From an uncultured Chloroflexota bacterium (GTDB lineage Bacteria; Chloroflexota; Dehalococcoidia; CAUJGQ01), in the NCBI GenBank assembly GCA_937879875.1, contig CALFMN010000072.1:1-64000 (forward strand): a stretch of DNA of 64,000 nt, written 5' to 3'. Below the pieces are notes generated by a model, which saw only the letters and a list, made by a program, of their open reading frames with translations, did not search any database and was not told where the DNA came from. Within the stretch, counting starts at the first letter, position 1. Each line of letters starts with the position of its first letter. A program made the position numbers and the translations under genes. Shown here in pieces: positions 25,288-33,140 of the stretch.

Positions 25288-26364
25288 ATGGCGATCGAGG
25301 TTGAACGCCCGGTTGGCGAGCAGCAGCGGGATCTGTCTCCCGGCCTCGATCTGGCCTGGCTGAACCTGCCGGACGGCGAGTGGGGTGTGCGCGCCGAGCC
25401 CGGCCGCAAGGGGCTGACGCTCGATGCGATCGCTGCCGGCCGCGCCGGCGTGGTGCCCGAAGCCTCGCGCAACTACAGCATGCGGCTGCGCGGCGTGCGC
25501 GAGGGCAAAGGCACGCTGCGTGTTTCGCCCTACACCTCGCCCAGCCAGTCCGACGTCTGGTCGGACAACGCGATGATGCTCTACGAAGAGGCCGTGCAGC
25601 GGCAGTGGTCCTCGGCCACCGACATCCCCTGGATCTCGATTCAGCCGCTGCGCGACGACGTCGAGTTCGCGATGTGCCAGCTCTGCACGTTCTTGACCGA
25701 GGTCGAGTTCATCGCTGGCGACACGCCGGGCAAGTGGCTTCCGCGCATCAGCCCGGACTACTACGAAGTCGGGATGTTCCTCACCACGCAGATCATGGAC
25801 GAGGCGCGCCACGAGGATGTCTTCCGCAAGCGGGCGCTGGTCAACGGCGGCGGCCTCTTGCAACAGGGTCCGGGCTACGGCCTGCGCAAGATCCTCGAAG
25901 CGGCCGACTTCACGGAGATGAGCGCCCTGATGCATGTGCAGGGTGAGGGCTTCGTGCAGTCGATGTTCCGCATGGGCGAGCTGCTCGGCCAGAACGACGC
26001 CGAGAAGCGCATCTTCCGCCTCTGCGCCCAGGACGAGTCGCGCCACCTGGCCTTCGGCGTGATGCACCTGAAATACACGATCGAGAAGGAGCCCTGGCGG
26101 CGCGAGGAGATCCACGCCTATCTGGACAAGTCGGAGCGCGACCTGGCCGAGGGCACCGACATCAGCTTCATCCCCGTCTTCGAGGCGATCTCGGTGCTGC
26201 TGGGCGGCGGCAAAGAGCACTTCGACGAGGGCGCGCAAAAGTTCATGGCGATCCGCAAGAAGCAGGTGAACGAGTACATGCACCGCCTCGAAGTCGCCGG
26301 CCTCGGCGATCGCCGCGAGCGCATGGTGCCCGAGCTGGCCGTTTACCTCGATCCGCCACGGTAG
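25288..26364 (+). CDS. Ferritin-like diiron carboxylate protein (R2/oxygenase type)
   Basis: 358 residues. The helical core shows the two E-x-x-H pairs of the ferritin/R2 superfamily: DEARH (Glu172, His175) and DESRH (Glu250, His253). Glu140 in TEVEFIAG, 32 residues before the first pair, and Glu220 in VQGEG, 30 before the second, complete a six-ligand site with the same spacing as class I ribonucleotide reductase R2. The YEEAVQRQWSSATDIPW segment at 99-115 is found in uncharacterised ferritin-like oxygenases; length is R2-like, but there is no large-subunit gene nearby. An oxygen-using diiron N- or C-hydroxylase is a reasonable guess. ATG preceded by AGGAGCACGACG. Followed by a diverged paralogue. 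Confidence 0.8.
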   Translation: MAIEVERPVGEQQRDLSPGLDLAWLNLPDGEWGVRAEPGRKGLTLDAIAAGRAGVVPEASRNYSMRLRGVREGKGTLRVSPYTSPSQSDVWSDNAMMLYEEAVQRQWSSATDIPWISIQPLRDDVEFAMCQLCTFLTEVEFIAGDTPGKWLPRISPDYYEVGMFLTTQIMDEARHEDVFRKRALVNGGGLLQQGPGYGLRKILEAADFTEMSALMHVQGEGFVQSMFRMGELLGQNDAEKRIFRLCAQDESRHLAFGVMHLKYTIEKEPWRREEIHAYLDKSERDLAEGTDISFIPVFEAISVLLGGGKEHFDEGAQKFMAIRKKQVNEYMHRLEVAGLGDRRERMVPELAVYLDPPR

Positions 26365-26370
26365 GGAATA

Positions 26371-26519
26371 GGTGACTGGTTACAGGTGACAGTGAACGGT
26401 AGGGGCGCACGACGGTGTGCCCCTACGGTGCTTCCGAGGTCAAGCAGAGACGAGGCGTGGAATCTGGCTAGACTGCCGCTCGTTAGAAAACGTCGGGTAG
26501 AGGCCGTTCGTGAACGGCC
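26371..26519. repeat. Three short repeats between the diiron-type paralogues
   Basis: GGTGACTGGTTACAGGTGAC (26371) matches the unit at 6937. The palindrome GTAGGGGCGCACG...GTGCCCCTAC (26399-26426) matches 28270-28292. GGCCGTTCGTGAACGGCC (26502-26519) is a perfect 18-base palindrome that recurs at 63790-63809. The 250-base gap otherwise holds nothing I recognise. Confidence 0.65.
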
Positions 26520-26614
26520 CGTCGTGGCGCAGCCGCGATCAAAAGCTGTCCGAACCATCGGCAAATCAAGCCTTCATTGCCAGGACCAAGCGCATCGCTT
26601 CAGGAGCATCGCCC

Positions 26615-27703
26615 ATGACCAGCAAAAATACTGAACAGTTCGATGCCGCCACCGGCCCGCGCGACCGGCTGACCCTGACTTCCGGCGAGCGCTTCGCCTG
26701 GATGACGAACGAGCACACGGAGTGGGGCATCCGCGCGCGGCCGGGCGAGCGCGGTCTGCGGCTGGCCGACATCAACATCGGCTCCTACGGCGAGGCGCCG
26801 GATGTCTGGCCGTACGACACGGAGATCCCGCGCGGTGCACTGCCCAACGACACGGCCGAGGGCATGGGCTACTCGATCTTCGAGAAGCAGGAGGTCTGGG
26901 CGGAGAGCTGCGCCGAGCTGTACGAGGACGCGATCCAGGCGCGCTGGGTGTCGGCGACGGACATCCCCTGGGCGTCGCTTGCGCCGCTGCCGCGCGAGAT
27001 CGAGGCCGCCGTTTGCCAGCTCAGCACCGACCTGAGCCAGCGCGCCTACGCCGCCGGCGCCTGCGTCTCCGGCTGGCTGCAGCAAATTTCCTACGGCTAT
27101 CTGGAAGTCAAGAGCTATCTGGCGACACAGATCTTCGAGCACAGCCGCCACGCCGAGGCGTTCCGCAAGCGGACGCTGGCGAACGGCGGCGCCCTGGGCA
27201 TCGAGCCGCCGAACGCCTTTACGCAACGCTGCATGGAGGCGATGAACTTCAGCGAGGCACTGCTCTGCATCGACGTGCTTGAAGCCGCGTTTCAGGTCAC
27301 GTTGTTCGAGGCGGGCGACGAGCTGGCACACAACGACGCCGAGCGCGAGCTGTACCGTCGCAGCCTCGGCGACAAGCTGCGCCATCTGCAGTATGGCCGC
27401 GACCATCTCGCCTGGATCGCACAGCACGCGCCGCAACGGTCCAAAGAGCTGCAGCGCTATCTGGCGAAGGCCGAGCACGCGCTGGTCGCCGATCTGGAGC
27501 AGCCGATCTCGTCCGAGCCGCTGATCGTGCTCTTCGGCGGCGGGCTGGACAGCATCGATCGCGGCGCGGCACGTCTGCATGCGCTGCGCCGGGCGCAGGT
27601 GGAGCGCTACCTGCAAACGCTGCGCGAGGCCGGCTTCGACCACGACGCCTTCCCGCTGCACAGCCATCTGGCGGCGTTTGTCGAGCAGCCGGTCGAGGCC
27701 TGA
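26615..27703 (+). CDS. Degenerate ferritin-like paralogue lacking metal carboxylates
   Basis: 362 residues, aligning without gaps (offset +4) to the preceding protein through WVSATDIPW, the helical core and AHNDAERELY. At the metal sites it differs: Glu140 is Ala144, Glu172 is His176, Glu220 is Ala224 and Glu250 is Lys254, while the two histidines remain (His179, His257). A diiron site cannot form in the usual way. The frame is open and the sequence well kept elsewhere (AGGAG eight bases before the ATG), so it looks selected and not decaying. By analogy with yeast Rnr4 it may be a structural partner of the active paralogue. Confidence 0.8.
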   Translation: MTSKNTEQFDAATGPRDRLTLTSGERFAWMTNEHTEWGIRARPGERGLRLADINIGSYGEAPDVWPYDTEIPRGALPNDTAEGMGYSIFEKQEVWAESCAELYEDAIQARWVSATDIPWASLAPLPREIEAAVCQLSTDLSQRAYAAGACVSGWLQQISYGYLEVKSYLATQIFEHSRHAEAFRKRTLANGGALGIEPPNAFTQRCMEAMNFSEALLCIDVLEAAFQVTLFEAGDELAHNDAERELYRRSLGDKLRHLQYGRDHLAWIAQHAPQRSKELQRYLAKAEHALVADLEQPISSEPLIVLFGGGLDSIDRGAARLHALRRAQVERYLQTLREAGFDHDAFPLHSHLAAFVEQPVEA

Positions 27704-27793
27704 CCGTTTTCATCACGGCGGCGTGGTTCGTTACGATGGCAGGGATCGGCTCCGGCCGGTCCCTGCTTTGCGATCTGCATTCGGAGGCCGGCC

Positions 27794-27982
27794 ATGCCCG
27801 CCACGCGCTGCGAGTTCTGCGTCGCGCCGCCGCATCAGGAGGTCGCGGTGCTGAAGTGGCGCGGCGACGAGCGCGAGCGCCTGACGATCAAGCTCTGCGG
27901 CAAGCACCACACGCGCATCGCCAAAGCCGGCCAAAAGGGCTGGGAGCACAATGACTTCCGCTGGAAGATCGGGTTCTGGTGA
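27794..27982 (+). CDS. Small Cys/His zinc-binding-type protein (62 aa)
   Basis: Starts MPATRCEFCVAPPHQEVAV and contains CEFC near residue 6 and KLCGKHHTRI near 33, a plausible Cys/Cys/Cys/His zinc site. ATG follows GGAGGCCGGCC. Basic C-terminal half ending in FRWKIGFW. No named family recognised; possible nucleic-acid or protein binder. Confidence 0.6.
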   Translation: MPATRCEFCVAPPHQEVAVLKWRGDERERLTIKLCGKHHTRIAKAGQKGWEHNDFRWKIGFW

Positions 27983-27989
27983 GCAAACG

Positions 27990-28223
27990 ATGCCGTTCTA
28001 CCTGGTGAGGCTGGGCGACCCCGATAGCCATCAAGTCCCTGGTGGTACAGTAAGCATGCGACGCGTGTACGCAAGCACGTATGCTTACAAGACGAAGAGT
28101 AGCGCCGTCCGCGCAGCGAAGCACAAGGCGCGTCCAGGAGAGTCGTGGACCGTACTGGAGTCTGATGGCGTCGATCTCTCCTCGATGGCCGATCTACTGC
28201 GGCATCAAGCAGCGCAAACGTGA
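27990..28223 (+). CDS. Hypothetical protein (77 aa)
   Basis: MPFYLVRLGDPDSHQVPGGT, then YASTYAYKTKSSAVRAAKHKARPGESWTVLESDG, a beta-alpha-beta pattern with a basic helix. It starts seven bases after the previous stop. Base composition is noticeably less GC-rich than neighbours, hinting at acquisition. No family recognised; weak ribosome site. Confidence 0.45.
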   Translation: MPFYLVRLGDPDSHQVPGGTVSMRRVYASTYAYKTKSSAVRAAKHKARPGESWTVLESDGVDLSSMADLLRHQAAQT

Positions 28224-28269
28224 TGACCTTGCTCAACTACACGCGCGATGTGTCGCGCCGGCGGGCGCG

Positions 28270-28292
28270 AAGGGCGCACGCCGTGCGCCCCT
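28270..28292. repeat. AGGGCGCACG/CGTGCGCCC palindrome
   Basis: AGGGCGCACG CC GTGCGCCCCT, related to the palindrome at 26399-26426. It begins a 310-base gene-free stretch that also contains a run of CCTATTTCCTGTT-type units (28358-28396) and a MITE. Confidence 0.55.
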
Positions 28293-28399
28293 ACAGGAAC
28301 GCCGGATCGCCGAAGCGCTGCAAGAAGCGCACACCAGTGCACGCCACGTGATGCTATCTCCTATTTTCTATTTCCTGTTTCCTATTTCCTGTTCCCTAA

Positions 28400-28479
28400 G
28401 AGCCCATCCCGGTAGGGGCGTATCTCAGGCAGATTCACGCCTGATTCGGCCTCTTGCCGTTGCCTACCGGGATGGGCTC
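28400..28479. mobile_element. 80-bp MITE with IS5-type ends
   Basis: Perfect 17-base terminal inverted repeats GAGCCCATCCCGGTAGG and CCTACCGGGATGGGCTC enclose 46 bases with no coding capacity. Both sides are flanked by TAA, fitting the TNA target duplication of the IS5/IS1031 group, whose ends often begin GAGCC. No matching transposase is present in the window. Confidence 0.75.
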
Positions 28480-28535
28480 TAAGCACGCCGCTCTTGCCGC
28501 CGAACTTGTGCGCGAGGCTCGCGTCCGTGCCGCGA

Positions 28536-29228
28536 TCACGAGGCGGCCTTGAGCAGCCGGTCGACCAGGTTGGTCCACGGGCGCGCCTCTACCACCGGCA
28601 AGCCGCACCGCTCTGCCTCCGCCCGCACCAACTGACCATACCGCCAGTTCATCGCCGCAGCGGTCACGCGGGCCGTCTCGGAGCAGTGCTCCAGTCCCCG
28701 CGCCTGCCGCTGCATATTCGCGCCGATAACGGGCGCATCCGATTCGACGACAAAGACAGCGCGGAGGAGCCCTCGCGTGGCAAACCCGCCCAGCGTCGTT
28801 CCTGCGACCAGGTCCGGGATAATGTCACACCCCTCCAACACAAGCGGCCCGGCAGCCTCGACGTGCAGATGATGCAGAATCATCGGGATCAAGGCGTCGG
28901 TCACGATACGGCCGATGTCCACCAATGCCTGGCAAAGCGCTTCCGGCGGACGCGCAAAGACGGCCACCGGCGGCTTGCTGGTCCCGCTGGTATCTTGCAG
29001 GAAGTAGTGGAGTGCTGGGACCTGCGCTGGGGTCGTGACCCGTTGCAGCGCCATGCGAATATCGTCTACCAGCACGCACGGGACGCCCAACTGGTGCGCC
29101 AGGTGTCGCGCCGCCGTCGTCTTCCCAACCCCGGCGCCTCCACCGATGAGGAGCACCCGCCACCGGAGCGCGTCGGGCATCGCCGCCATAGGGTCACCAC
29201 CCGCAATTCGTGCTTCAGCATCGCTCAT
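28536..29228 (-). CDS. P-loop kinase, 2-phosphoglycerate-kinase/Zeta-like
   Basis: 230 residues. Walker A is GGAGVGKTTAARHLAHQLG near residue 29, followed by VLVDDIRMAL, where the Asp would sit in the phosphate-acceptor region. LVLEGCDIIPDLVAG near 128 and VFVVESDA near 156 are the later strands. The architecture is that of small ATP-dependent kinases such as archaeal 2-phosphoglycerate kinase or AAA_33 proteins. Substrate unknown. It is downstream of, and on the same strand as, the cluster of tiny genes, from which it is separated by a strong hairpin. Confidence 0.7.
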   Translation of the reverse strand: MSDAEARIAGGDPMAAMPDALRWRVLLIGGGAGVGKTTAARHLAHQLGVPCVLVDDIRMALQRVTTPAQVPALHYFLQDTSGTSKPPVAVFARPPEALCQALVDIGRIVTDALIPMILHHLHVEAAGPLVLEGCDIIPDLVAGTTLGGFATRGLLRAVFVVESDAPVIGANMQRQARGLEHCSETARVTAAAMNWRYGQLVRAEAERCGLPVVEARPWTNLVDRLLKAAS

Positions 29229-29356
29229 CGGTCATATCTTCTCCGAAGACGTCAGTTCGTGATCCGGACGGTGAGCACGTTGATCGCGATTGTTTACGGC
29301 GGCAGCCGCGGGTTGAGCCAAGCCGTGGGTGAGCCGCGGGCGGGCGATCTGTCTCC

Positions 29357-29397
29357 AACTGCCGGAGCCAAGCCTCACGGGTGTGGCTCCGGCAGTT
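29357..29397 (-). terminator. Hairpin after the first 'GYL' peptide gene
   Basis: A perfect 13-bp inverted repeat AACTGCCGGAGCC / GGCTCCGGCAGTT with a 15-base loop. No U-tract, but its position 39 bases beyond the frameshift-corrected stop of the 29436-29677 gene makes it a natural transcript end. Confidence 0.6.
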
Positions 29398-29435
29398 CGT
29401 GATGAAGGCGCACCACGGGTGGGCGCTGCCGCGCG

Positions 29436-29677
29436 TTACCAGTTGATGCGCGGCCCCTGAAACGGATTCGGCAGCGGGGGACACTCGGGCCTTCGGGCGA
29501 GATGAGGCCTTCCCTGATCAGGTGGTCCGCGAGCACTGGCTTGCCTGCGCTCGGGGGCTGGCCGCCGGGCAGGACGCCAATATCGGCGATGGGAACGATG
29601 GACAGCAGGTAGCCCTGCGCGTCGTCCTGGTCACCGCCCTGCTGCTCCCGTGTGCGTTGCTGGGTCTGCTCGTTCAT
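29436..29677 (-). CDS. Small 'GYL'-motif peptide, frame broken at a C run
   Basis: Begins MNEQTQQRTREQQGGDQDDA, then QGYLLSIVPIADIGVLPGGQPP. Strong ribosome site AGGAGGAG six bases before the ATG. As given, the frame runs on into the terminator hairpin and ends at 29375 with an unlikely Arg/His tail. Adding one C to the CCCCC run (GGGGG at 29476-29480 on the plus strand) instead gives the Pro-rich ending PSVPPLPNPFQGPRINW and a TAA stop just before the hairpin, 80 residues in all. The N-terminus resembles the genes at 29977 and 30291. No family recognised. Confidence 0.6.
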
Positions 29678-29737
29678 GGGTACTCCTCCTGTTCAGTTAT
29701 TGCGGGTGCCGTTACGGTCACTCCACGCAAATCGCAC

Positions 29738-29775
29738 ACGCAAACGCCCCCGGACGCCACCGAGGGCGCTTGCGT
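29738..29775 (-). terminator. Hairpin ending the three-peptide transcript
   Basis: ACGCAAACGCCCCCGG pairs with CCGAGGGCGCTTGCGT (16 pairs, two imperfect) around a 6-base loop, 20 bases beyond the stop of the 49-residue gene and before the ribosome site of the next peptide gene. No clear U-run. Confidence 0.55.
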
Positions 29776-29795
29776 ACTCGCTTTGTTGAGGCGGG

Positions 29796-29945
29796 CTACT
29801 GGGCGTTGCGGTTGTGGTTGTGGCCGAAGTTATTGATGTCGTACGGCGGCTTGACACCTCCGCCGCCAGGATCCCCGAGCGGACCCGTGTTGGGCGGTGG
29901 CCACGGCAGGCCGCCGCCAAGACCAACGAGCATTCCTTGTCCCAT
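29796..29945 (-). CDS. Small Gly/Pro-rich peptide (49 aa)
   Basis: MGQGMLVGLGGGLPWPPPNT, then GPLGDPGGGGVKPPYDINNF and a His/Asn-rich end GHNHNRNAQ. GAGGAGG lies eight bases before the ATG. No cysteines, no charged leader and no membrane helix. The opening hydrophobic-Gly stretch resembles that of the 51-residue gene at 33141 (LLGLFGGLQLPSGLG), so the two may be a second peptide family of this locus. Function unknown. Confidence 0.6.
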   Translation of the reverse strand: MGQGMLVGLGGGLPWPPPNTGPLGDPGGGGVKPPYDINNFGHNHNRNAQ

Positions 29946-29976
29946 GATCCAAGCCTCCTCGTGTGTGATGGTGAGC

Positions 29977-30198
29977 CTATTCCAAAGGCTTGATGAACCG
30001 GATGTGGGCAGGCATGTCCCTGCCGGGCATCGGCGGGCCGTACGGATCGGTTGTGCCTGGCGGTGGCTCAGCCGCGAAGATCGGGGCGTTCCATAGCGCC
30101 AGGTAGCCTTCGACCTCGGCTTCCGCGGCCCGGGGAGCCTGGACGTTCTCCGCCGGATCGGCGGAGCGGTCATTCTCGTGGTTGCTGTTGACCGACAT
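29977..30198 (-). CDS. Small 'GYL'-motif peptide (73 aa)
   Basis: Intact frame with AGGAGG seven bases before the ATG. A hydrophilic N-terminus (MSVNSNHENDRSADPAEN) leads to AEVEGYLALWNAPIFAAEPPPG and a Pro-rich end DPYGPPMPGRDMPAHIRFIK. It shares with its neighbours a charged 20-40 residue leader, an acidic-x-x-Gly-Tyr-Leu motif and a Pro/Gly-rich C-terminal part. Precursor peptides of RiPPs and some signalling peptides have this leader/core shape, but no modifying enzyme is adjacent. Function unknown. Confidence 0.65.
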   Translation of the reverse strand: MSVNSNHENDRSADPAENVQAPRAAEAEVEGYLALWNAPIFAAEPPPGTTDPYGPPMPGRDMPAHIRFIKPLE

Positions 30199-30290
30199 GG
30201 TTTGTCCTCCTGATCGTGCTGACGCAGTTCGAACGGCATAGCGGCCGTCGAATGCCGTTGGCCGTGTATGCCGTGTCCGGGCGGTGCCTG

Positions 30291-30517
30291 TTACTCCGCG
30301 AAGCGCTCGGGGAGCTGAACGATCGGATCCGCCGTGCGCGGGTCCACCGGCCAGTAGCGGCCGCCCTGAAGGGTGCCTCCACCCAGCGACGGGGGGTTCG
30401 GGAACACCGTGCCGTATGGCGGCGTGGGGGGACGAAGATGGGCAGCAGGTAGCCGCTCACGTCCTCCTGGGCCTCTTCCCCGTCCGCCGCCGTCCGCTGC
30501 TGTTCCTTCTCCGTCAT
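30291..30517 (-). CDS. Small 'GYL'-motif peptide, frame broken at a C run
   Basis: GGGAGG six bases before the ATG. MTEKEQQRTAADGEEAQEDV is followed by SGYLLPIFVPP. As given, the frame continues into an Arg-rich stretch and overlaps the next gene's start. Adding one C to the CCCCCC run (GGGGGG at 30426-30431 on the plus strand) gives TPPYGTVFPNPPSLGGGTLQ and a stop at 30291 that leaves room for the next ribosome site; the corrected product is 75 residues. The same kind of single missing C breaks the gene at 29436. First gene of the minus-strand peptide run, divergent from the regulator. Confidence 0.6.
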
Positions 30518-30827
30518 GGCAAACCTCCCTTTCGTCTACGCGGGCGCCATTGCGAGCGCCGCGGCGGCCTTCGTCGTCTGTGTGAAGGCCGTGTATTCAG
30601 TCTCCCGATGACGGCGACGCGCGAACACGCGCAACTCACGCAGTTACGCACGCGATTCCCACGCGAGTCTGCGGGACTCTCGCGCACGCCGCCGGCGTCG
30701 CCGCGCGAAGGACGCGTGGGGCCGCCGTTCATCCAGACAGGACGGCCGTGAGCGGCAGCTATGATGGTGCACGGGACGAAACTCCCCGAGGGCAAGTCAG
30801 TAGACAGTGCGGGCAGGATCCAGCGCC

Positions 30828-33125
30828 ATGCAGGAGCCAGAGACGCTGTTCGGTGACCTGCTGCGGCAGTATCGGGTCGCGGCCGGGCTCACGCAGGAGG
30901 CGCTGGCGGAACGAGCCGGCCTCAGTCCGCGGGGCATCTCCGATCTCGAGCGCGGCGTTCGCCGCGCGCCGCATCGCGACACCGTCCGGCTCTTGGCGGA
31001 AGCGCTGGGCCTTGCCGGTCCGGAACGGGCAGCGCTGGCCGGCGCCGCCGTGCGCCCCCGCGTGGTGAAGGGTACGCCCGGCGCCGCTCCGGCCAGCGGC
31101 AGCGTCGTGGAGGTGAGTCTTCCGGCCCCGGCCAGCACGTTTGTCGGCCGCGCTCGCGAGATCGAGGAGGTCCGAGAACTGCTCCGCGCGCGGCGCCTCG
31201 TAACCTTGCTCGGGCCGGGCGGCTGCGGCAAGACGCGGCTGGCGATCGAGGCGCTGCGTGGCATAGCCGGCGACTACCCCGACGGCGTCTACATGGTTGA
31301 TCTGGGACATGGAATCGTGCCCGGATGGGAGGCGCAGGCGACCGCCGCGGCGCTGGGGCTGCGCGAGCAGCCCGGCGACGCGCCGGGGGCAGGCCTTGCG
31401 CGCCAGCTTGCAGCGCGGCGCCTCATTCTGCTGTTGGACAACTGCGAGCACCTGATTACGGGCTGCGCCGCACTCGTGGCCGAACTGCTCGTCCGCTGCC
31501 CCTCGCTGACGATCCTGGCCACCAGCCGCGAGGCGCTGAACGTCGCGGGCGAGGCGCGCTATCTCGTCCCGGTGCTCGAATTGCCGCCGGCTGGGACGCT
31601 GCACTCCTCCAGACAGCTCGCCGAGTTCGCGGCTGTGCGCCTCTTTCTCGACCGCGCCGCCGGCGTGTCGCCCGGCTTCACGCTGACCGATGCGAACGCG
31701 AAGGCGGTTGAGACGATCTGCCGTCGCCTGGACGGTCTGCCGCTGGCCATCGAACTGGCTGCCGCACGCACGCGTGTGCTGACGGTTGACCAGATCGAGA
31801 GCCGCCTCGCCGATCGCTTCGCGCTGCTGGGCGCGGGCAGCCGCCTGGCGCCGCCGCGGCAGCAGGCGCTGCGGGCGCTGATCGACTGGAGTCACGCACT
31901 GCTCTCCCCGACGGAGCAAGCACTATTCCGCAGGCTCGCCGTGTTCGCGGACGGCTGCACGCTCGAAGCGGTGGAGGCCGTCTGCGCTGGAGATGATCTG
32001 GCGGAAGCCGAGGTGCTCGACGTGCTGGCGCAGCTCGTCGACAAGTCGCTGGTTACGACCGCTGAGGAACGCGGCGAAGCACGATATCGGATGTTGGAGA
32101 CGATCCACCTTTACGCCGTGGCGAAGCTGGACGCCTCCGGCGAGCGCTCCGAGCTGGCGCGCAAGCACGGCGCCTTCTATCTCGGCCTGGCTGAGCTGGC
32201 ACACCCGCAGGTGCTGGGAGAGCACCAGGCTTGGTGGCTCCGGCGGCTGCGCGCCGATTACGGCAATCTGCGCGCAGTGCTCGAACGGTTATTGCCCGCG
32301 GGCGATGGGACGATGGGCCTGCGCCTCGCGGTCGCGCTCTGGCGCATGTGGAACGTGTACGGCGAATTCTCGGAGGCGACATATTGGCTGGAGTGTTCGC
32401 TTGAGCAAAGCGGCGACGCGCCGCCGACGCTGCGGGCCCAAGGGTTGGCGGCGGCCGGCCGAGCCGACCTGTGGCGAGGATTGCTGGACTCCGCCGTCTC
32501 GCGCTTCGAACAAGCCCTGGAGCTGCGGCGCGAGTTGAAGCAGCCGGATTGGATCGCAGACGTGCTACTCGCGCTCGGCACCGTCGCAGGGATGCGCGGC
32601 GACTACGACCGCGCACTCGGCGCCTCCGACGAGGCGTTGGCTATCTATCGACGGATTGGCCATAGCCAGGGTCTGGCGAGCGCGCTGGCGAACCTGGGGT
32701 ATGCCAGCGCCCACCAGGGAGATCTGGCTGCGGCGACGGCGCATCTGGGCGAAGCGGTCGCGCTGTTCAGGGAGCTGGGCAACGCTCGGGGTGCGGCGAA
32801 CGCGCTCGAGAACCTGGGCATGGTTGCCGTCGCATCCGGCGATCTCGTTACGGCGCTGACGCGCTACCGCGAGAGTCTGCGGCTGTTCCAGGAGATGGAC
32901 GACGCCCGTGGCATGGCGCGCTGTCTGGAGAGCGTCGCCGCGGTGATGGAGCGCCGCGGGGAGCATGAGCGCGCCGAACTCTTGCGCACCGCCGCGGCGC
33001 GGCTGCGAGCAACGATCGTAGGAGGGGCGCAGACCGCCTGGACCGAGCGAGCCGCGCGGTCCGAACGCGACACCGAGATGGAGACATTACTGGGCGCGGC
33101 GTTGGCCGACCTGCCGTCAAGCTGA
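30828..33125 (+). CDS. XRE-NB-ARC-TPR transcriptional regulator
   Basis: 765 residues. Residues 6-72 are an XRE helix-turn-helix (LRQYRVAAGLTQEALAERAG, SPRGISDLERGVRRAP). An STAND/NB-ARC ATPase follows with Walker A GPGGCGKT at 129-136, Walker B LILLLD at 199-204 and a winged-helix part ending near 430. The C-terminal third is TPR-like (EALAIYRRIGHSQGLASALA, EAVALFRELGNARGAANALE, ESLRLFQEMDDARGMARCLE). Such proteins are ATP-dependent switches that bind a ligand, often a peptide or metabolite, with the TPR region. It is divergent from a set of tiny peptide genes. Start at the ATG after AGGATCC; a GTG seven codons upstream is also open. TATGAT at 30760-30765 may be the -10 box. Confidence 0.88.
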   Translation: MQEPETLFGDLLRQYRVAAGLTQEALAERAGLSPRGISDLERGVRRAPHRDTVRLLAEALGLAGPERAALAGAAVRPRVVKGTPGAAPASGSVVEVSLPAPASTFVGRAREIEEVRELLRARRLVTLLGPGGCGKTRLAIEALRGIAGDYPDGVYMVDLGHGIVPGWEAQATAAALGLREQPGDAPGAGLARQLAARRLILLLDNCEHLITGCAALVAELLVRCPSLTILATSREALNVAGEARYLVPVLELPPAGTLHSSRQLAEFAAVRLFLDRAAGVSPGFTLTDANAKAVETICRRLDGLPLAIELAAARTRVLTVDQIESRLADRFALLGAGSRLAPPRQQALRALIDWSHALLSPTEQALFRRLAVFADGCTLEAVEAVCAGDDLAEAEVLDVLAQLVDKSLVTTAEERGEARYRMLETIHLYAVAKLDASGERSELARKHGAFYLGLAELAHPQVLGEHQAWWLRRLRADYGNLRAVLERLLPAGDGTMGLRLAVALWRMWNVYGEFSEATYWLECSLEQSGDAPPTLRAQGLAAAGRADLWRGLLDSAVSRFEQALELRRELKQPDWIADVLLALGTVAGMRGDYDRALGASDEALAIYRRIGHSQGLASALANLGYASAHQGDLAAATAHLGEAVALFRELGNARGAANALENLGMVAVASGDLVTALTRYRESLRLFQEMDDARGMARCLESVAAVMERRGEHERAELLRTAAARLRATIVGGAQTAWTERAARSERDTEMETLLGAALADLPSS

Positions 33126-33140
33126 GCACTCAGCGGGCGG

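Noticed and set aside
28358..28396. CRISPR-like or tandem repeat in the CCTATTTCCTGTT tract
   Set aside because: Units are degenerate, 8-13 bases long and without spacers; simple low-complexity sequence, seen again at about 33585-33615.
29215..29484. A separate 89-codon minus-strand gene overlapping the first peptide gene
   Set aside because: It spans the perfect hairpin at 29357-29397, has no ribosome site and is explained as another frame of the peptide gene.
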